From Brumimicrobium sp051745635 (GTDB taxonomy: Bacteria; Bacteroidota; Bacteroidia; Flavobacteriales_D; Crocinitomicaceae), in assembly GCA_051745635.1 (NCBI GenBank), contig JBNJEH010000007.1, positions 7,624 to 71,623 on the forward strand: a DNA stretch of 64,000 nucleotides. The letters run 5' to 3'. Numbering within the stretch: the stretch's first letter is position 1; the number at the start of each line of letters is the position of its first letter. The notes beneath the pieces are model-generated. The model did no database searches. It worked only from the letters and a program-made list of their open reading frames with translations, and was not told where the DNA came from. This document shows, one piece after another, positions 25,019 to 34,688 of the stretch. A program made the position numbers and the translations under genes.

Positions 25019-26544
25019 GCTTCTGCTTTCTGCGCTTTAACGACGGGGATGTTTTTATTCAATCGCTCCAGTGTCTCTTTTTTACCGAGAAGGGCGGCGA
25101 TCTCAAACATGCTGGGTCCCATCCCTTTTCCGGTGAGTAAAACGCGGAAGGCCGGCAACACCGCTCCTATTCCTTTTTCGATCTCTTCTAAGTAGGATTT
25201 AAAAGCTTTTTCAATGTTTTCTGCCGTGAATGGATCGATGGTCTCAAGGCGACGAGACCACTCAGTTATAATTTCTTCCGTATCTTCTTTCCATTTTTTG
25301 CGCACAGTTTTGGCATCGAATTCTTCGGGTTCCTCAAAGAAATAGGCTCCTTCCGTACGAATGTCTTCAATGAAGGTCGCGCGTTCTTTCATTAACCCGC
25401 AAACGGCTGATAAATAATTTTGATCGCTGTCAATACCGCTGTGTTTCTCCATCAACATTTCGGCCAGATCATCATTGGATTTCGCTCGCAGGTATTGCTG
25501 TTGATACCATTTCGTTTTATCTGCGTCGAATTTTGCTCCGGCCTTACTAACGCGCTCGAGTGAAAAGGCTTCAGTCATTTCTTCTAATGAAAAGATTTCC
25601 TGCGGGGTACCTGGATTCCATCCGAGAAAGGCGAGCATATTGATAAACGCACCAGGTAAATAACCTTGTTCGCGATATCCCGAATATTTTTCTCCATCTT
25701 CCGTCATCCAATCTGTTGGAAATACGGGGAAACCTAATCGATCGCCGTCCCGTTTTGAAAGCTTTCCATTGCCATCGGGACGCAATAAAAGCGGACAGTG
25801 CGCAAATTTTGGAGCTCCCCATTCGAAGGCTTCGTAAAGCAATACGTGGAGCGGTGCAGATGGCAGCCATTCTTCCCCTCGAATGACGTGAGATATAGCC
25901 ATTGTATGGTCATCGACAATGTTAGCGAGGTGATAGGTGGGCATGCCGTCACTCTTAAACAAAATTTTGTCGTCGAGGTTATTGGTGTTGACTACCACCC
26001 ATCCGCGAATGACATCTTCAAACCGAACGTCTTCATTGCGGGGCATTTTAAAACGAATCACGTAAGGATCGCCATTTTCCAGTCGCTGTTGAACTTCATC
26101 TTCAGGCAATGTCAACGAATTTTTCATCGAGGTACGCGTCACTGCGTTGTACTGCCAGTTAGGCATTTTCATCTTCTGCGCTTGTTTGCGCATGTCTTCG
26201 AGTTCTTCTGAGGTATCAAAAGCGTAGTATGCTTTACCGGATTCCACCAGTTGTTCGGCGTAGGGTTTATACATTTCCTGGCGCTGTGATTGTCTGTAAG
26301 GACCGTAATCACCACCAATTCCCGGACCTTCATCCGGAGTGATGCCACACCAGTTAAGTGCGTCTTTAATGTACTCCTCTGCTCCAGCTACAAATCGCTT
26401 TTGATCGGTATCTTCAATGCGTAGAATGAATGTTCCACCTTCTTTTTTAGCAAAGAGATAATTGTACAATGCTGTGCGAACACCTCCCATGTGGAGGGGT
26501 CCTGTAGGTGACGGGGCAAAACGAACGCGAACATTTGATGACAT
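25015..26544 (-). CDS. gltX: Glutamate--tRNA ligase
   Basis: A 509-residue class I synthetase that charges tRNA-Glu. VRVRFAPSPTGPLHMGGVRTAL holds the HIGH-type motif, ILRIEDTDQKRF the glutamate-binding Arg and Asp, and KLSKRDGDR the KMSKS motif near residue 260. The C-terminal helical anticodon-binding part spans about 340-500. It has the GluRS length and the GluRS RIEDTD segment rather than features of GlnRS. It is the first gene of a two-gene operon with folB. Confidence 0.96.
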   Translation of the reverse strand: MSSNVRVRFAPSPTGPLHMGGVRTALYNYLFAKKEGGTFILRIEDTDQKRFVAGAEEYIKDALNWCGITPDEGPGIGGDYGPYRQSQRQEMYKPYAEQLVESGKAYYAFDTSEELEDMRKQAQKMKMPNWQYNAVTRTSMKNSLTLPEDEVQQRLENGDPYVIRFKMPRNEDVRFEDVIRGWVVVNTNNLDDKILFKSDGMPTYHLANIVDDHTMAISHVIRGEEWLPSAPLHVLLYEAFEWGAPKFAHCPLLLRPDGNGKLSKRDGDRLGFPVFPTDWMTEDGEKYSGYREQGYLPGAFINMLAFLGWNPGTPQEIFSLEEMTEAFSLERVSKAGAKFDADKTKWYQQQYLRAKSNDDLAEMLMEKHSGIDSDQNYLSAVCGLMKERATFIEDIRTEGAYFFEEPEEFDAKTVRKKWKEDTEEIITEWSRRLETIDPFTAENIEKAFKSYLEEIEKGIGAVLPAFRVLLTGKGMGPSMFEIAALLGKKETLERLNKNIPVVKAQKAEA

Positions 26545-26819
26545 AAACTTAAATTTTTGTGCAAAGATAATTGATTCCTACGCGAACAGCGCATATCTTT
26601 GACGGAAATGCTTTGTTGAGGTAGGTTCAGAATATCATATCTTGCATCTCAGTTATACTGTTTTTTGATCGTATTCAAATTTTAGAATTCATCGCTGCGG
26701 GGGTTTTTTAGTACGTACATGGCTAAATGATGCGGGAGTTCGATGAATTAACATCTTTTTAGAACATAAGCGGGATTGATTTTGTAACTTTATTTGGTTA
26801 AAGCTGTACATCATAATAA

Positions 26820-29800
26820 ATGGGAACATTCGATAAATTAATTGATCAGGTCGATGCTTTTATAAAAAAGTATTACAAGAACTTAATGATCCGGGGAGGG
26901 TTGTTATTTGTTCTCATTTTCCTTATTTCTTTTCTTTTAGTGGCAACGCTGGAATATTTTGGACGATTCAATAGTTTCGTACGCGCTTTTTTATTGTTTG
27001 CCTTTATCGCCACGAATGCTTATGTGTTGATTCGCTATTTTGCCATTCCTGCCAGTAAATTGCTCGCTTTTGGCAAACGGATTAATCGCCATCAAGCCGC
27101 TACAATTATTGGGAAGTTTTTTCCTGACGTCAACGATCGACTGCTCATTACACTGCAATTGCACGAGTCGGAGCGCGATTACCAGGGAAACGTTGAATTA
27201 TTGCGGGCGAGTATACAACAAAATGCACAGCGATTGAATGCATTTAGTTTTACGGATGCAGTTGACTATGGAGAAAACCGCAAATATTTAAAATATGTTT
27301 TACCGGTGATTTTATCTGTCGTTCTGTTGGGAGTAACGATACCCGAACTTTTTTCGGATGGGTCGACGCGCTTGATGCGGTATAGTGAAACCTTCGTTGC
27401 TGAGCCCAACTTTGAATTTGAACTGTTGAACGAATCTTTAGTAGTAGAAGAAGGATCAAATGCCGAATTGGAGGTCGTGCTCCTTCCACGTCCGGGCAAA
27501 TCGCTGCCTGAGCGCGTATATCTGGAAACGGATCAGGGGACGTATGCCATGAAGAGTGAGGGTAAAAATAAAGCCGCATTCACACTGGAAAACGTGAACG
27601 ATGACGTTCAATTTCGATTTAAGGGAAATGAGCACTATTCTAGTTATCGCAAACTAGAGGTTGTTAAAAGAACGTCACTCGGAAACGTCGTTGTAGACAT
27701 CGACTATCCGGATTATACACAGCGGAAGGATGAACAGGTTCAGAACCCTGGTGATATAGTTGTTCCCTATGGTTCAAAATTAAAATGGAACGGCCGAACG
27801 AAGCATAGTGATGGATTACAGGTCGAGTATGCAGATACATCCTGGTTATTTCAAGAGCCGGGGTTTCGGTTTGAGCAGCGTGCTGTTAAAAGTGATATGT
27901 TGTCGTTTGCGCTGAAGAACGAGCGATTAAAGAAAACAGATTCTATTATTTACGCTATAAATGTTGTGGAGGATGAATATCCGAGCATTTCGGTAAATGA
28001 GCGGGGCGATACAACGAATAAAAAGAAAAAAAACTTTAGTGGAAATGCCAGTGACGATTACGGTCTGTCTACGGTGAAATTTGTCTACGAGATTAATAAA
28101 AAAGACGGGTCGACGAAGAAAGAGGAAACGGTAGTTCCCGGGATTTCCGGAAAAGAAAGTCCTTTTTCCATGACCTTAGATATTCGAAAATTGAACTTAG
28201 AGCTGGACGATGAACTGATTTATTATTTTTTGGTGCAGGACAATGATGAAATCCAGGGACCCAAAATTACGAAGTCAAAGATTTATCAATATCGCGCCCC
28301 TTCTAAGGAAGAACTCGATGAACAGCGCAACGAGACGAAGGAAGATGTAGAGCGCGAAATGAATGAAGTCTCAGAACGCACCAAAGAATTTCAATCGAAA
28401 GTGAAGCGCCTGAAAAAGGAAATGATGAACTCAAAAAGTTCTTCCTACCAACAATCGAAACAAATGGAGAACTTGCAAAAGGAAAGGGAATCGCTGGAGC
28501 AGAAGATGAAGGAGCTGCGATCTAAAATGCAGGAATCTTTTGAAGAAAAGGAGCAATTGTCAGAGGTGGATGAATCCATTAAACAGAAACAAGAGCTACT
28601 GGAAGAACTCATGGAGGAGGTGATGGATGATGAACTCAAGGAGTTGTTGGATGAGTTGGAGAAACTACTGGAAGAACAGAACGATGAGGATGTGATGGAA
28701 AAACTGGAGGAGACGGAGATGACATCTGAAGAAATGGAACGACAGATGGATCGTACTATGGAAATGCTGAAGAAGATGGATGGTGAGGAACGCGCCAAAG
28801 ATCTTCAGGAGAATTTGGAGAACCTCGCCGAAGAACAGAAGAACGTGAAGGAAGAGTTGGAAAGTAATCCTCAGCAAAATGATGATGTCCAGAAGAAACA
28901 GAAGGATTTGAATGAAAAGTTCGACGATCTGAAGAAGAACATGGAGGAGATGCATAAGAAGAATGATCAACTAAAAGATCCGATGGAGCTCGAATCCTTA
29001 GATGAAGATGCTGAAAAAACGAAAGAAGATATGGAAAATGCTTCTGAGAATATGGAGCAGAAAAAAAATAAAGAGGCAGGTGAGAAACAGGATTCTGCTC
29101 AGAAAAAGATGGAGGAGATGGCTTCCAAGTTGTCAGCTCAACTTGCAAAGAGTCAGGAGAAGAAAAAAGGTGAGGATATTGAAGCAATGCGTGCGCTTTT
29201 AGAAAACCTCGTGGCATTGAGTTTTAAACAAGAGCAAAACATGGAGGATTTTGAGGAGGTGAGTACGAGCGATCCTTATTTTGTTGAGTTGGGGAGAGAA
29301 CAACGTGTGATCATGGATAATTTTGGTCCTGTCCGGGATAGCCTCCTGGCACTGGCCAACCGCGCACCGAAGGCAGCATCGTTTATTGAACAAGAGCTCA
29401 GAGCCCTGAAAAAGAGTTACAAGTATTTACCACAACATATCGGCGAACGCGAAAATCGCGAATTACAGACGAAACAACAAAAGGCAATGACCCACCTGAA
29501 CAACCTTTCGCTGTTCATCAATGAATCTTTGGAATCTGCGCAAAAGGACATGCAGAGTATGAAATCGGGTAAGGGAAGTTGTAGTAAACCGGGTGGTAAA
29601 AAAGGACAGGGCTCAAAAGGCGAGATACAGAATATGAAAGAAATGCTGAAAAAGCAGCTGGAGAAAATGAAAAAAGGCAGTCAACCAGGTGGCGATAAAA
29701 AGGGGAAACAACCAGGTAAGAAAAATAGTGGTGGAATGTTGCCCATGGATGCCAAAGGAGCGGCTAAAATGTCTGCTGAACAAGATGAAATGAGAAGGAA

Positions 29801-30170
29801 GTTACAGCAGTTGAGAGAAGAGATGAATAAAGATGGAAGCGGCGATGGAAATAAACTGAACGAACTGATCGATGAACTCGAACAGCAACAGGAGGATTTA
29901 ATCAACAAAAAGTGGGATGGTGAACTCATAGAGCGCCAGAATAAAATAATGACACGGTTGCTGGAAAGTGAAAAAGCCCTCCGCGAAAGGGGTTATGAAG
30001 AGGAAAGAGAAAGTAATTCCGGAAAAAATGAGGATTTTAGTAACCAAATTGAATTTTTAGAGTATAAGAAACAAAAAGAAAAACAGATTGAGTTGTTACG
30101 AACATTAGATCCGTCGTTTAGTAGGTATTACAAGGATAAGGCTAATGCTTACTTTCTAGATATAAATTAA
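26820..30170 (+). CDS. DUF4175 family membrane coiled-coil protein
   Basis: A 1116-residue protein typical of Bacteroidota DUF4175. Helices near 24-46 and 54-73 and a third near 159-178 anchor it in the inner membrane. Beta-rich sections follow (VEEGSNAELEVVLLPRPGKS, VVVDIDYPDYTQRKDEQVQNPGDIVVPYGSKLKWNG, NFSGNASDDYGLSTVKFVYEI). From about 500 to 1060 the protein is extremely rich in E, K, M and Q (QKMKELRSKMQESFEEKEQLSE, MEEMHKKNDQLKD), predicting a very long coiled coil with Gly/Lys-rich breaks near 915-975. Function is unknown. It leads a co-directional run with the RsbW-like gene 36 nt downstream. Confidence 0.85.
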   Translation: MGTFDKLIDQVDAFIKKYYKNLMIRGGLLFVLIFLISFLLVATLEYFGRFNSFVRAFLLFAFIATNAYVLIRYFAIPASKLLAFGKRINRHQAATIIGKFFPDVNDRLLITLQLHESERDYQGNVELLRASIQQNAQRLNAFSFTDAVDYGENRKYLKYVLPVILSVVLLGVTIPELFSDGSTRLMRYSETFVAEPNFEFELLNESLVVEEGSNAELEVVLLPRPGKSLPERVYLETDQGTYAMKSEGKNKAAFTLENVNDDVQFRFKGNEHYSSYRKLEVVKRTSLGNVVVDIDYPDYTQRKDEQVQNPGDIVVPYGSKLKWNGRTKHSDGLQVEYADTSWLFQEPGFRFEQRAVKSDMLSFALKNERLKKTDSIIYAINVVEDEYPSISVNERGDTTNKKKKNFSGNASDDYGLSTVKFVYEINKKDGSTKKEETVVPGISGKESPFSMTLDIRKLNLELDDELIYYFLVQDNDEIQGPKITKSKIYQYRAPSKEELDEQRNETKEDVEREMNEVSERTKEFQSKVKRLKKEMMNSKSSSYQQSKQMENLQKERESLEQKMKELRSKMQESFEEKEQLSEVDESIKQKQELLEELMEEVMDDELKELLDELEKLLEEQNDEDVMEKLEETEMTSEEMERQMDRTMEMLKKMDGEERAKDLQENLENLAEEQKNVKEELESNPQQNDDVQKKQKDLNEKFDDLKKNMEEMHKKNDQLKDPMELESLDEDAEKTKEDMENASENMEQKKNKEAGEKQDSAQKKMEEMASKLSAQLAKSQEKKKGEDIEAMRALLENLVALSFKQEQNMEDFEEVSTSDPYFVELGREQRVIMDNFGPVRDSLLALANRAPKAASFIEQELRALKKSYKYLPQHIGERENRELQTKQQKAMTHLNNLSLFINESLESAQKDMQSMKSGKGSCSKPGGKKGQGSKGEIQNMKEMLKKQLEKMKKGSQPGGDKKGKQPGKKNSGGMLPMDAKGAAKMSAEQDEMRRKLQQLREEMNKDGSGDGNKLNELIDELEQQQEDLINKKWDGELIERQNKIMTRLLESEKALRERGYEEERESNSGKNEDFSNQIEFLEYKKQKEKQIELLRTLDPSFSRYYKDKANAYFLDIN

Positions 30171-30206
30171 CCTGGTAGAACTCGATCTTTGTAAAATTAG
30201 GAATAG

Positions 30207-30626
30207 ATGAAAACGGATTACAAAGAAATTGAGACACTTGTTGTTCCATCTGATTTGGATCACCTGAAAAGGGTCGAAGACCTGGTTGATGATGTGTGCA
30301 AAACAAACAAGGTACATGAAGATCATTTTGGAAATATTCTGATTGCTGTCACTGAAGCAGTAAATAATGCTGTACAGCACGGCAACAATAATGATACATC
30401 AAAACGCGTGAGGATAACTGTGGCACAGAATGAGGAGGAATTAAAATTTTGTGTAAGCGACGAAGGAAGTGGTTTTGATTTTACCAATTTACCGGACCCA
30501 ACGGCACCGGAGAATATTGAAAAAGAACACGGGCGGGGGATATTTCTGATGAAGTCCCTGGCGGACGATGTTTGTTTTTTAAATAATGGCAGTACGGTAG
30601 AAATTATGTTCTCAGTTAGTTCATGA
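30207..30626 (+). CDS. RsbW-like anti-sigma/serine kinase ATPase
   Basis: A 139-residue GHKL ATPase of the HATPase_c_2 group. ILIAVTEAVNNAVQHGNNND is the N box, FCVSDEGSGFDFTNLPDP the G1 box and EHGRGIFLMKSLADDVCFLNNG the G2 box. The family includes RsbW/SpoIIAB kinases that bind sigma factors or phosphorylate STAS proteins. No partner is adjacent; the DUF7793 protein at 1286 has a STAS-like fold, but a link is speculative. It overlaps ybeY by 4 nt. Confidence 0.88.
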   Translation: MKTDYKEIETLVVPSDLDHLKRVEDLVDDVCKTNKVHEDHFGNILIAVTEAVNNAVQHGNNNDTSKRVRITVAQNEEELKFCVSDEGSGFDFTNLPDPTAPENIEKEHGRGIFLMKSLADDVCFLNNGSTVEIMFSVSS

Positions 30627-31030
30627 TCTCATTTGAATGTTTAGTGCCCATCCCGCAGTTGGATGAGAGTGATACGGCCGAATGGTTACGGTCTGTGGTC
30701 GAGGAAGAAAACAGAGAGTTAGGATCTGTTGCCATTATTGTTGGTAAAGACGAATGGTTGTTGGACTATAATAAGCGCTTTTTAAACCACGATTTTTATA
30801 CAGACATCATCACCTTTGACTATTGTAAAGAAAATCAACTGAGCGGAGACCTACTGATAAGTTGGGATCGCGTTAATGAGAATGCAAAAGATCTGAATGT
30901 TTCAAGTGAAACTGAATTGTTACGGGTGATGGTTCATGGATTACTCCATTTATGTGGTTACAAAGACGAATCACCTTCGGAAAAGGAAATGATGCGAAAT
31001 AAGGAGGACTACTATCTAAAGCTGTTGTAA
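30623..31030 (+). CDS. ybeY: rRNA maturation RNase YbeY
   Basis: A 135-residue metal-dependent endoribonuclease for 16S rRNA 3' processing and ribosome quality control. INVGKDEWLLDYNKRFLNHDFYTDIITFDY-type sequence is the N-terminal substrate groove, and MVHGLLHLCGYKDES is the metal motif. The first two His are present, while the third position of HGxLHLxGYDH (His in E. coli) is Asp here. This variation is usual in Bacteroidota, so I do not regard it as inactive. A parS-like site lies in the 26-nt gap before mnmG. Confidence 0.93.
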   Translation: MISFECLVPIPQLDESDTAEWLRSVVEEENRELGSVAIIVGKDEWLLDYNKRFLNHDFYTDIITFDYCKENQLSGDLLISWDRVNENAKDLNVSSETELLRVMVHGLLHLCGYKDESPSEKEMMRNKEDYYLKLL

Positions 31031-31033
31031 TTT

Positions 31034-31049
31034 TGTTCCACGTGAAACA
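31034..31049. promoter_or_regulatory. parS: parS-type ParB binding site 1
   Basis: TGTTCCACGTGAAACA matches the conserved bacterial parS TGTTNCACGTGAAACA exactly; relative to the perfect palindrome TGTTTCACGTGAAACA it differs at one base. It lies between the ybeY stop (31030) and the mnmG start (31057). Such sites bind ParB and cluster near the replication origin. Confidence 0.85.
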
Positions 31050-31056
31050 ATAAGCT

Positions 31057-32919
31057 ATGTTAAAAAAATATGATGTTGTGGTAGTTGGAGCTGGTCACGC
31101 TGGATGTGAAGCGGCGAATGCTGCGGCAAAACTCGGAGCTTCTACCTTGATTGTAACAATGAATATGAATACGATTGCTCAAATGAGTTGTAACCCCGCC
31201 ATGGGTGGTGTTGCTAAGGGACAAATTCTGAGAGAAATTGATGCTTTAGGAGGGGGCTCTGCGATTGTAGCAGATAAAAGCGCAATACAGTTTCGTATGT
31301 TAAATATGAGTAAGGGTCCGGCGATGTGGTCTCCCCGAACGCAAAATGATCGCATGCGTTTCGCCGAGGAGTGGCGGTTGTTACTTGAGCGCAATGAGAA
31401 TGTAGATTTTTGGCAGGACATGGTAACAGGCCTCATCACCGAGAACGGTAAAATTGTTGGGGTAAAAACGGGTATTGGTATTGACATCGAGGCCAAGAGC
31501 GTCGTTATTACGAGTGGAACATTTTTAAACGGCACGATACATTTAGGTGATAAGCAATTTGGTGGTGGTCGTGCCGGAGAACGTGCTTCTACGGGTATCA
31601 CTGCTGATTTGCTCGAACTCGGCTTCGAAAGTGGACGCATGAAGACGGGTACTCCACCTAGAGTAGATGGACGCTCGCTGGATTATTCAGTGATGGAGTT
31701 ACAGCCGGGTGATGAACATCCACAAAAATTTAGTTTTACCGACACACAGATTCCTGCCGATCAGCGACCTTGTCATATAACATATACCAACCCCGAGACG
31801 CATGCAATTTTAGAAAGTGGATTCGATCGATCTCCAATGTTTAATGGGGCCATTGAATCTGCTGGGCCGCGATACTGTCCGAGTATTGAAGAGAAAATAA
31901 GTCGCTTTGCGGAACGTGATCGTCACCAGGTGTTTGTTGAACCTGAAGGGTGGAATACAGTTGAAATTTATGTGAATGGTTTTAGTACTTCGCTTCCGGA
32001 AGAAATTCAATTGCGGGCGATGCGGACAATACCTGGATTTGCCGATGTAAAGATGTTTCGTCCGGGATATGCAATTGAATATGATTACTTCCCTCCTATT
32101 CAACTGAAACATTCATTGGAAACCAAGAAAGTGGAAGGCTTGTTCTTCGCCGGTCAAATTAATGGGACTACAGGATATGAGGAGGCCGGTTGTCAGGGAC
32201 TCATGGCTGGGATTAATGCTGCCAGAAAATGCAAAAAGAAGGAAGCGATTGTTCTGAATCGATCCGATGCGTATATAGGAGTGTTAATCGATGATTTGAT
32301 CACTAAAGGAACCAAGGAACCTTATCGGATGTTTACCTCACGAGCTGAATACCGAATTTTGTTGCGTCAGGATAATGCCGATCAACGTCTATCCCCTATT
32401 GCCCACGCAATTGGTATGATCGATGATGAACGCATGAAAGAGGTTAACGCGAAAATTGAAGCGACGAAGCAACTCAGAAAGTTCTTGAGAAAACAGGGTG
32501 TAAAACCAGTTGAAGCGAATGCCGTTTTAGAAGAGAAGAAGAGTTCGCCAATTAAACAACAGGTAAAATTGAGCCAATTAATTATTCGTCCCAATGTGAA
32601 GATGAATGATCTTTTAATGATGAGTGATGAATTGAAGAGTCATGTTAAAGCTTACGACAAAGATGTTTTGGAGCAAGCTGAAATTCAGCTCAAATATGAA
32701 GGTTATATATCGCGAGAACAAGATGTCGCCGATAAACTGAGTCGTTTGGAAGATGTCAAGATTCCCGATGATATGGAATTTGGTAAATTAGAGAGTTTGA
32801 GTTCAGAAGCCGTTGAAAAATTGGGTGAAATCCGCCCGGCTAATATTGGACAAGCTTCGCGTATTAGCGGAGTGTCTCCAAGTGATATTAATGTACTACT
32901 GATCTATTTGGGTCGTTAG
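31057..32919 (+). CDS. mnmG: tRNA uridine-5-carboxymethylaminomethyl modification enzyme MnmG
   Basis: A 620-residue FAD enzyme that with MnmE adds cmnm5 to the wobble uridine of certain tRNAs. VVVGAGHAGCEAANAAAKLGA is the FAD Rossmann motif; MSCNPAMGGVAKGQILREIDALGG and GRAGERASTGITADLLELGFESGRMKTGTPPR are family blocks; FFAGQINGTTGYEEAGCQGLMAGINAA holds the second FAD segment. The C-terminal helical part (about 540-620), ending IGQASRISGVSPSDINVLLIYL, binds MnmE and tRNA. Length is complete. mnmG is often close to the origin of replication, consistent with the parS sites on both sides. Confidence 0.97.
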   Translation: MLKKYDVVVVGAGHAGCEAANAAAKLGASTLIVTMNMNTIAQMSCNPAMGGVAKGQILREIDALGGGSAIVADKSAIQFRMLNMSKGPAMWSPRTQNDRMRFAEEWRLLLERNENVDFWQDMVTGLITENGKIVGVKTGIGIDIEAKSVVITSGTFLNGTIHLGDKQFGGGRAGERASTGITADLLELGFESGRMKTGTPPRVDGRSLDYSVMELQPGDEHPQKFSFTDTQIPADQRPCHITYTNPETHAILESGFDRSPMFNGAIESAGPRYCPSIEEKISRFAERDRHQVFVEPEGWNTVEIYVNGFSTSLPEEIQLRAMRTIPGFADVKMFRPGYAIEYDYFPPIQLKHSLETKKVEGLFFAGQINGTTGYEEAGCQGLMAGINAARKCKKKEAIVLNRSDAYIGVLIDDLITKGTKEPYRMFTSRAEYRILLRQDNADQRLSPIAHAIGMIDDERMKEVNAKIEATKQLRKFLRKQGVKPVEANAVLEEKKSSPIKQQVKLSQLIIRPNVKMNDLLMMSDELKSHVKAYDKDVLEQAEIQLKYEGYISREQDVADKLSRLEDVKIPDDMEFGKLESLSSEAVEKLGEIRPANIGQASRISGVSPSDINVLLIYLGR

Positions 32920-32933
32920 TTTCACGTGAAACA
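32918..32933. promoter_or_regulatory. parS: parS-type ParB binding site 2
   Basis: AGTTTCACGTGAAACA is the perfect parS palindrome except for its first base. Its first two bases are the last two of the mnmG stop codon, and it ends 12 nt before the methyltransferase ATG codon region at 32943. It lies 1.88 kb from the first site. Confidence 0.85.
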
Positions 32934-32942
32934 ATAAATGAA

Positions 32943-33815
32943 ATGAATACCGTAGAGAAATGCGTAGTGTGTGGTTCAACATCACACGAATCTTTTTTAG
33001 AAGTAAAAGATCACATGATTACACAGGAGATGTTTACCATTGTGGAATGTGAAAGCTGTGGATTTCATTTTACAAATCCTGTTCCCGCTAAGGACAAGGT
33101 TGGCGTTTACTATCAATCGGAAGAATACGTTTCACACAGTTCTTCGCGGAAAGGACTTATTAATTGGCTGTATAATATCGTTCGGAACCGCACGCTGAAA
33201 CAAAAGGTTTCTTGGGTAAAGAACGCTGTACACGGTCAACGGCTTTTGGATGTGGGTTCAGGAACGGGACATTTTTTGCGTGTTGCTCGTAAAAAAGGAT
33301 TAGAAGGGTATGGAATTGAACCGGATGCAGATGCCCGTACTTTTGCGCATAAAGTAAACCACGTTCGAAGTTGTGACCAGTCCGAGTTGTACAGCCTGGA
33401 GGAAAACAGTGTAGATGTTATAACGATGTGGCACGTGTTGGAACACATTTATGATTTGAGAAAAGATCTCTCGAGGATGCGGAATATATTGAGCGCAGGT
33501 GGTAAAATGTTCGTGGCAGTACCAAACATGAATGCTTATGATGCGCGATATTATGGTAAGTTTTGGGCCGCCTATGATGTTCCGCGCCATCTCTACCATT
33601 TTCGCCAACAGGATATAGCGAAATTGTTCCTGGACCTCGGTTTTCAATTGGAGAAAGTTATTCCCATGAAGTACGATGCGTTTTACGTTTCTATGTTATC
33701 TGAAAAGTATAGAAAACGCTTTTCGTTGTTGGGTGGCTTCATCGGATTGATTTCGAATTTCCGATCAAAAAAATTCGGTTATTCGAGTCAGGTATATGTC
33801 TTCCGCAAAGATTAA
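32943..33815 (+). CDS. Class I SAM-dependent methyltransferase with N-terminal zinc ribbon
   Basis: A 290-residue methyltransferase. C7, C10, C36 and C39 (CVVCG...ECESCG) form a zinc ribbon, as in family members that act on sugars or aldehyde-type substrates. GQRLLDVGSGTGHFLRVARKKGLEGYGIEPD (about 98-125) is the SAM-binding motif I, and SVDVITMWHVLEHIYDLRKDLSRMRNIL the motif II/III region. PRHLYHFRQQDIAKLFLDLGF is typical of methyltransf_23-type enzymes. The substrate is unknown. It ends the co-directional run that starts at 26820. Confidence 0.88.
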   Translation: MNTVEKCVVCGSTSHESFLEVKDHMITQEMFTIVECESCGFHFTNPVPAKDKVGVYYQSEEYVSHSSSRKGLINWLYNIVRNRTLKQKVSWVKNAVHGQRLLDVGSGTGHFLRVARKKGLEGYGIEPDADARTFAHKVNHVRSCDQSELYSLEENSVDVITMWHVLEHIYDLRKDLSRMRNILSAGGKMFVAVPNMNAYDARYYGKFWAAYDVPRHLYHFRQQDIAKLFLDLGFQLEKVIPMKYDAFYVSMLSEKYRKRFSLLGGFIGLISNFRSKKFGYSSQVYVFRKD

Positions 33816-34616
33816 CTGTTGCCACTATAGTCTGTTGGGGTGTTTCACCATGAGCGAGTATATTTCTCCTCCATTCACCTTTCAAGTGGTGTTTTTTGCA
33901 TTTATTTAGCCGTTAGTCGCCTCTAAGTGGGTTTTTGGAAATATACCCTTCATAAAACGAGATCTTTGTCTTATGGAAAGATAAATATTAACAAATAATA
34001 ATTTAAAGTTAATATAAATTACTTAAAGTTAAAAATATAACAATAATAAAATCGAGAGATTTTATTACAATTTACGCTTTTTCGACGGATCATTCTGGAA
34101 AACGGGAGGAAAAGATTACTCACAAGAAGCATGGTGGGAGTAGCTTAGGAATGAAATTTTTTAACCGCCAAGAGCGCCATGGTTGCACAGAGCTCGCCAT
34201 GGATAAACCTGCGATCTCAGCGCCTTCACTATGGTGAACTCATCTCGGCAAGCTCGATGTATCACATCTCGGCAAACTCAATGTATCATATTTCGACAGG
34301 CTCGATATATCACATCTCGGCAAGCTCGATATATCACATTGCATCGCACCGCGAACTTTGCGGTTCCGCTTTTTGTTTTGAGGACAGTGATTATTGAATG
34401 CTTAGCTTCAGGGTTCCAACAAGTACATTTTGCGTATAGATGCTGAGGATATCGAAAAGATCGATGAAGTTGGACTTACAATTGAGCGTGTTTGTGCTTG
34501 TTAGAATTGTTGTGCTTGAAGTTCATCGTCCTTTTGGAACCTTTGGGCATCACTACTCGATAGAAACCGCTACAAGTGCTTAAAATAAGCCAAAAAGAAT
34601 TCGTTAGAAATGTGTG
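33816..34616. other. 800-bp gap with tandem repeats, no gene
   Basis: Between the methyltransferase and nrdA I see no convincing gene. AT-rich spacer occupies 33960-34080. AACCGCCAAGAGCGCCATGG and CTCGCCATGGATAAAC (34160-34205) look like decayed repeat DNA. The tandem repeat at 34242-34337 keeps two frames open, but only because its unit length is a multiple of three. Confidence 0.5.
34242..34337 (+). repeat. Four tandem copies of a 24-bp unit
   Basis: Units start at 34242, 34266, 34290 and 34314. Each reads like ATCTCGGCAAGCTC followed by GATATATCAC, with one to five changes per copy (unit 2 ends ATCAT; unit 3 has TTTCGACAGG). The fourth unit matches the consensus best. A single related unit followed by GTGCATCGCG stands near 24178, so the family is dispersed. 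Confidence 0.85.
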
Positions 34617-34655
34617 TAAAAAAAAAAGAGGCTGCCCTTGTATCAGGACAACCTC
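34617..34655 (-). terminator. Rho-independent terminator of the nrdB-nrdA operon
   Basis: On the minus strand GAGGTTGTCCT pairs with AGGGCAGCCTC (two G-U pairs) around a short loop and is followed by a long T-run. It lies 33 nt beyond the nrdA stop. Confidence 0.88.
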
Positions 34656-34688
34656 GTTGCGAGTAGTGCAATAAAAACGGCACAATTA

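Noticed and set aside
34179..34397. 72-codon frame with HISASSIY-like peptide repeats
   Set aside because: The repeat unit is 24 bp, so any frame stays open; two overlapping frames are equally open and neither has a start context or homology that I recognise.
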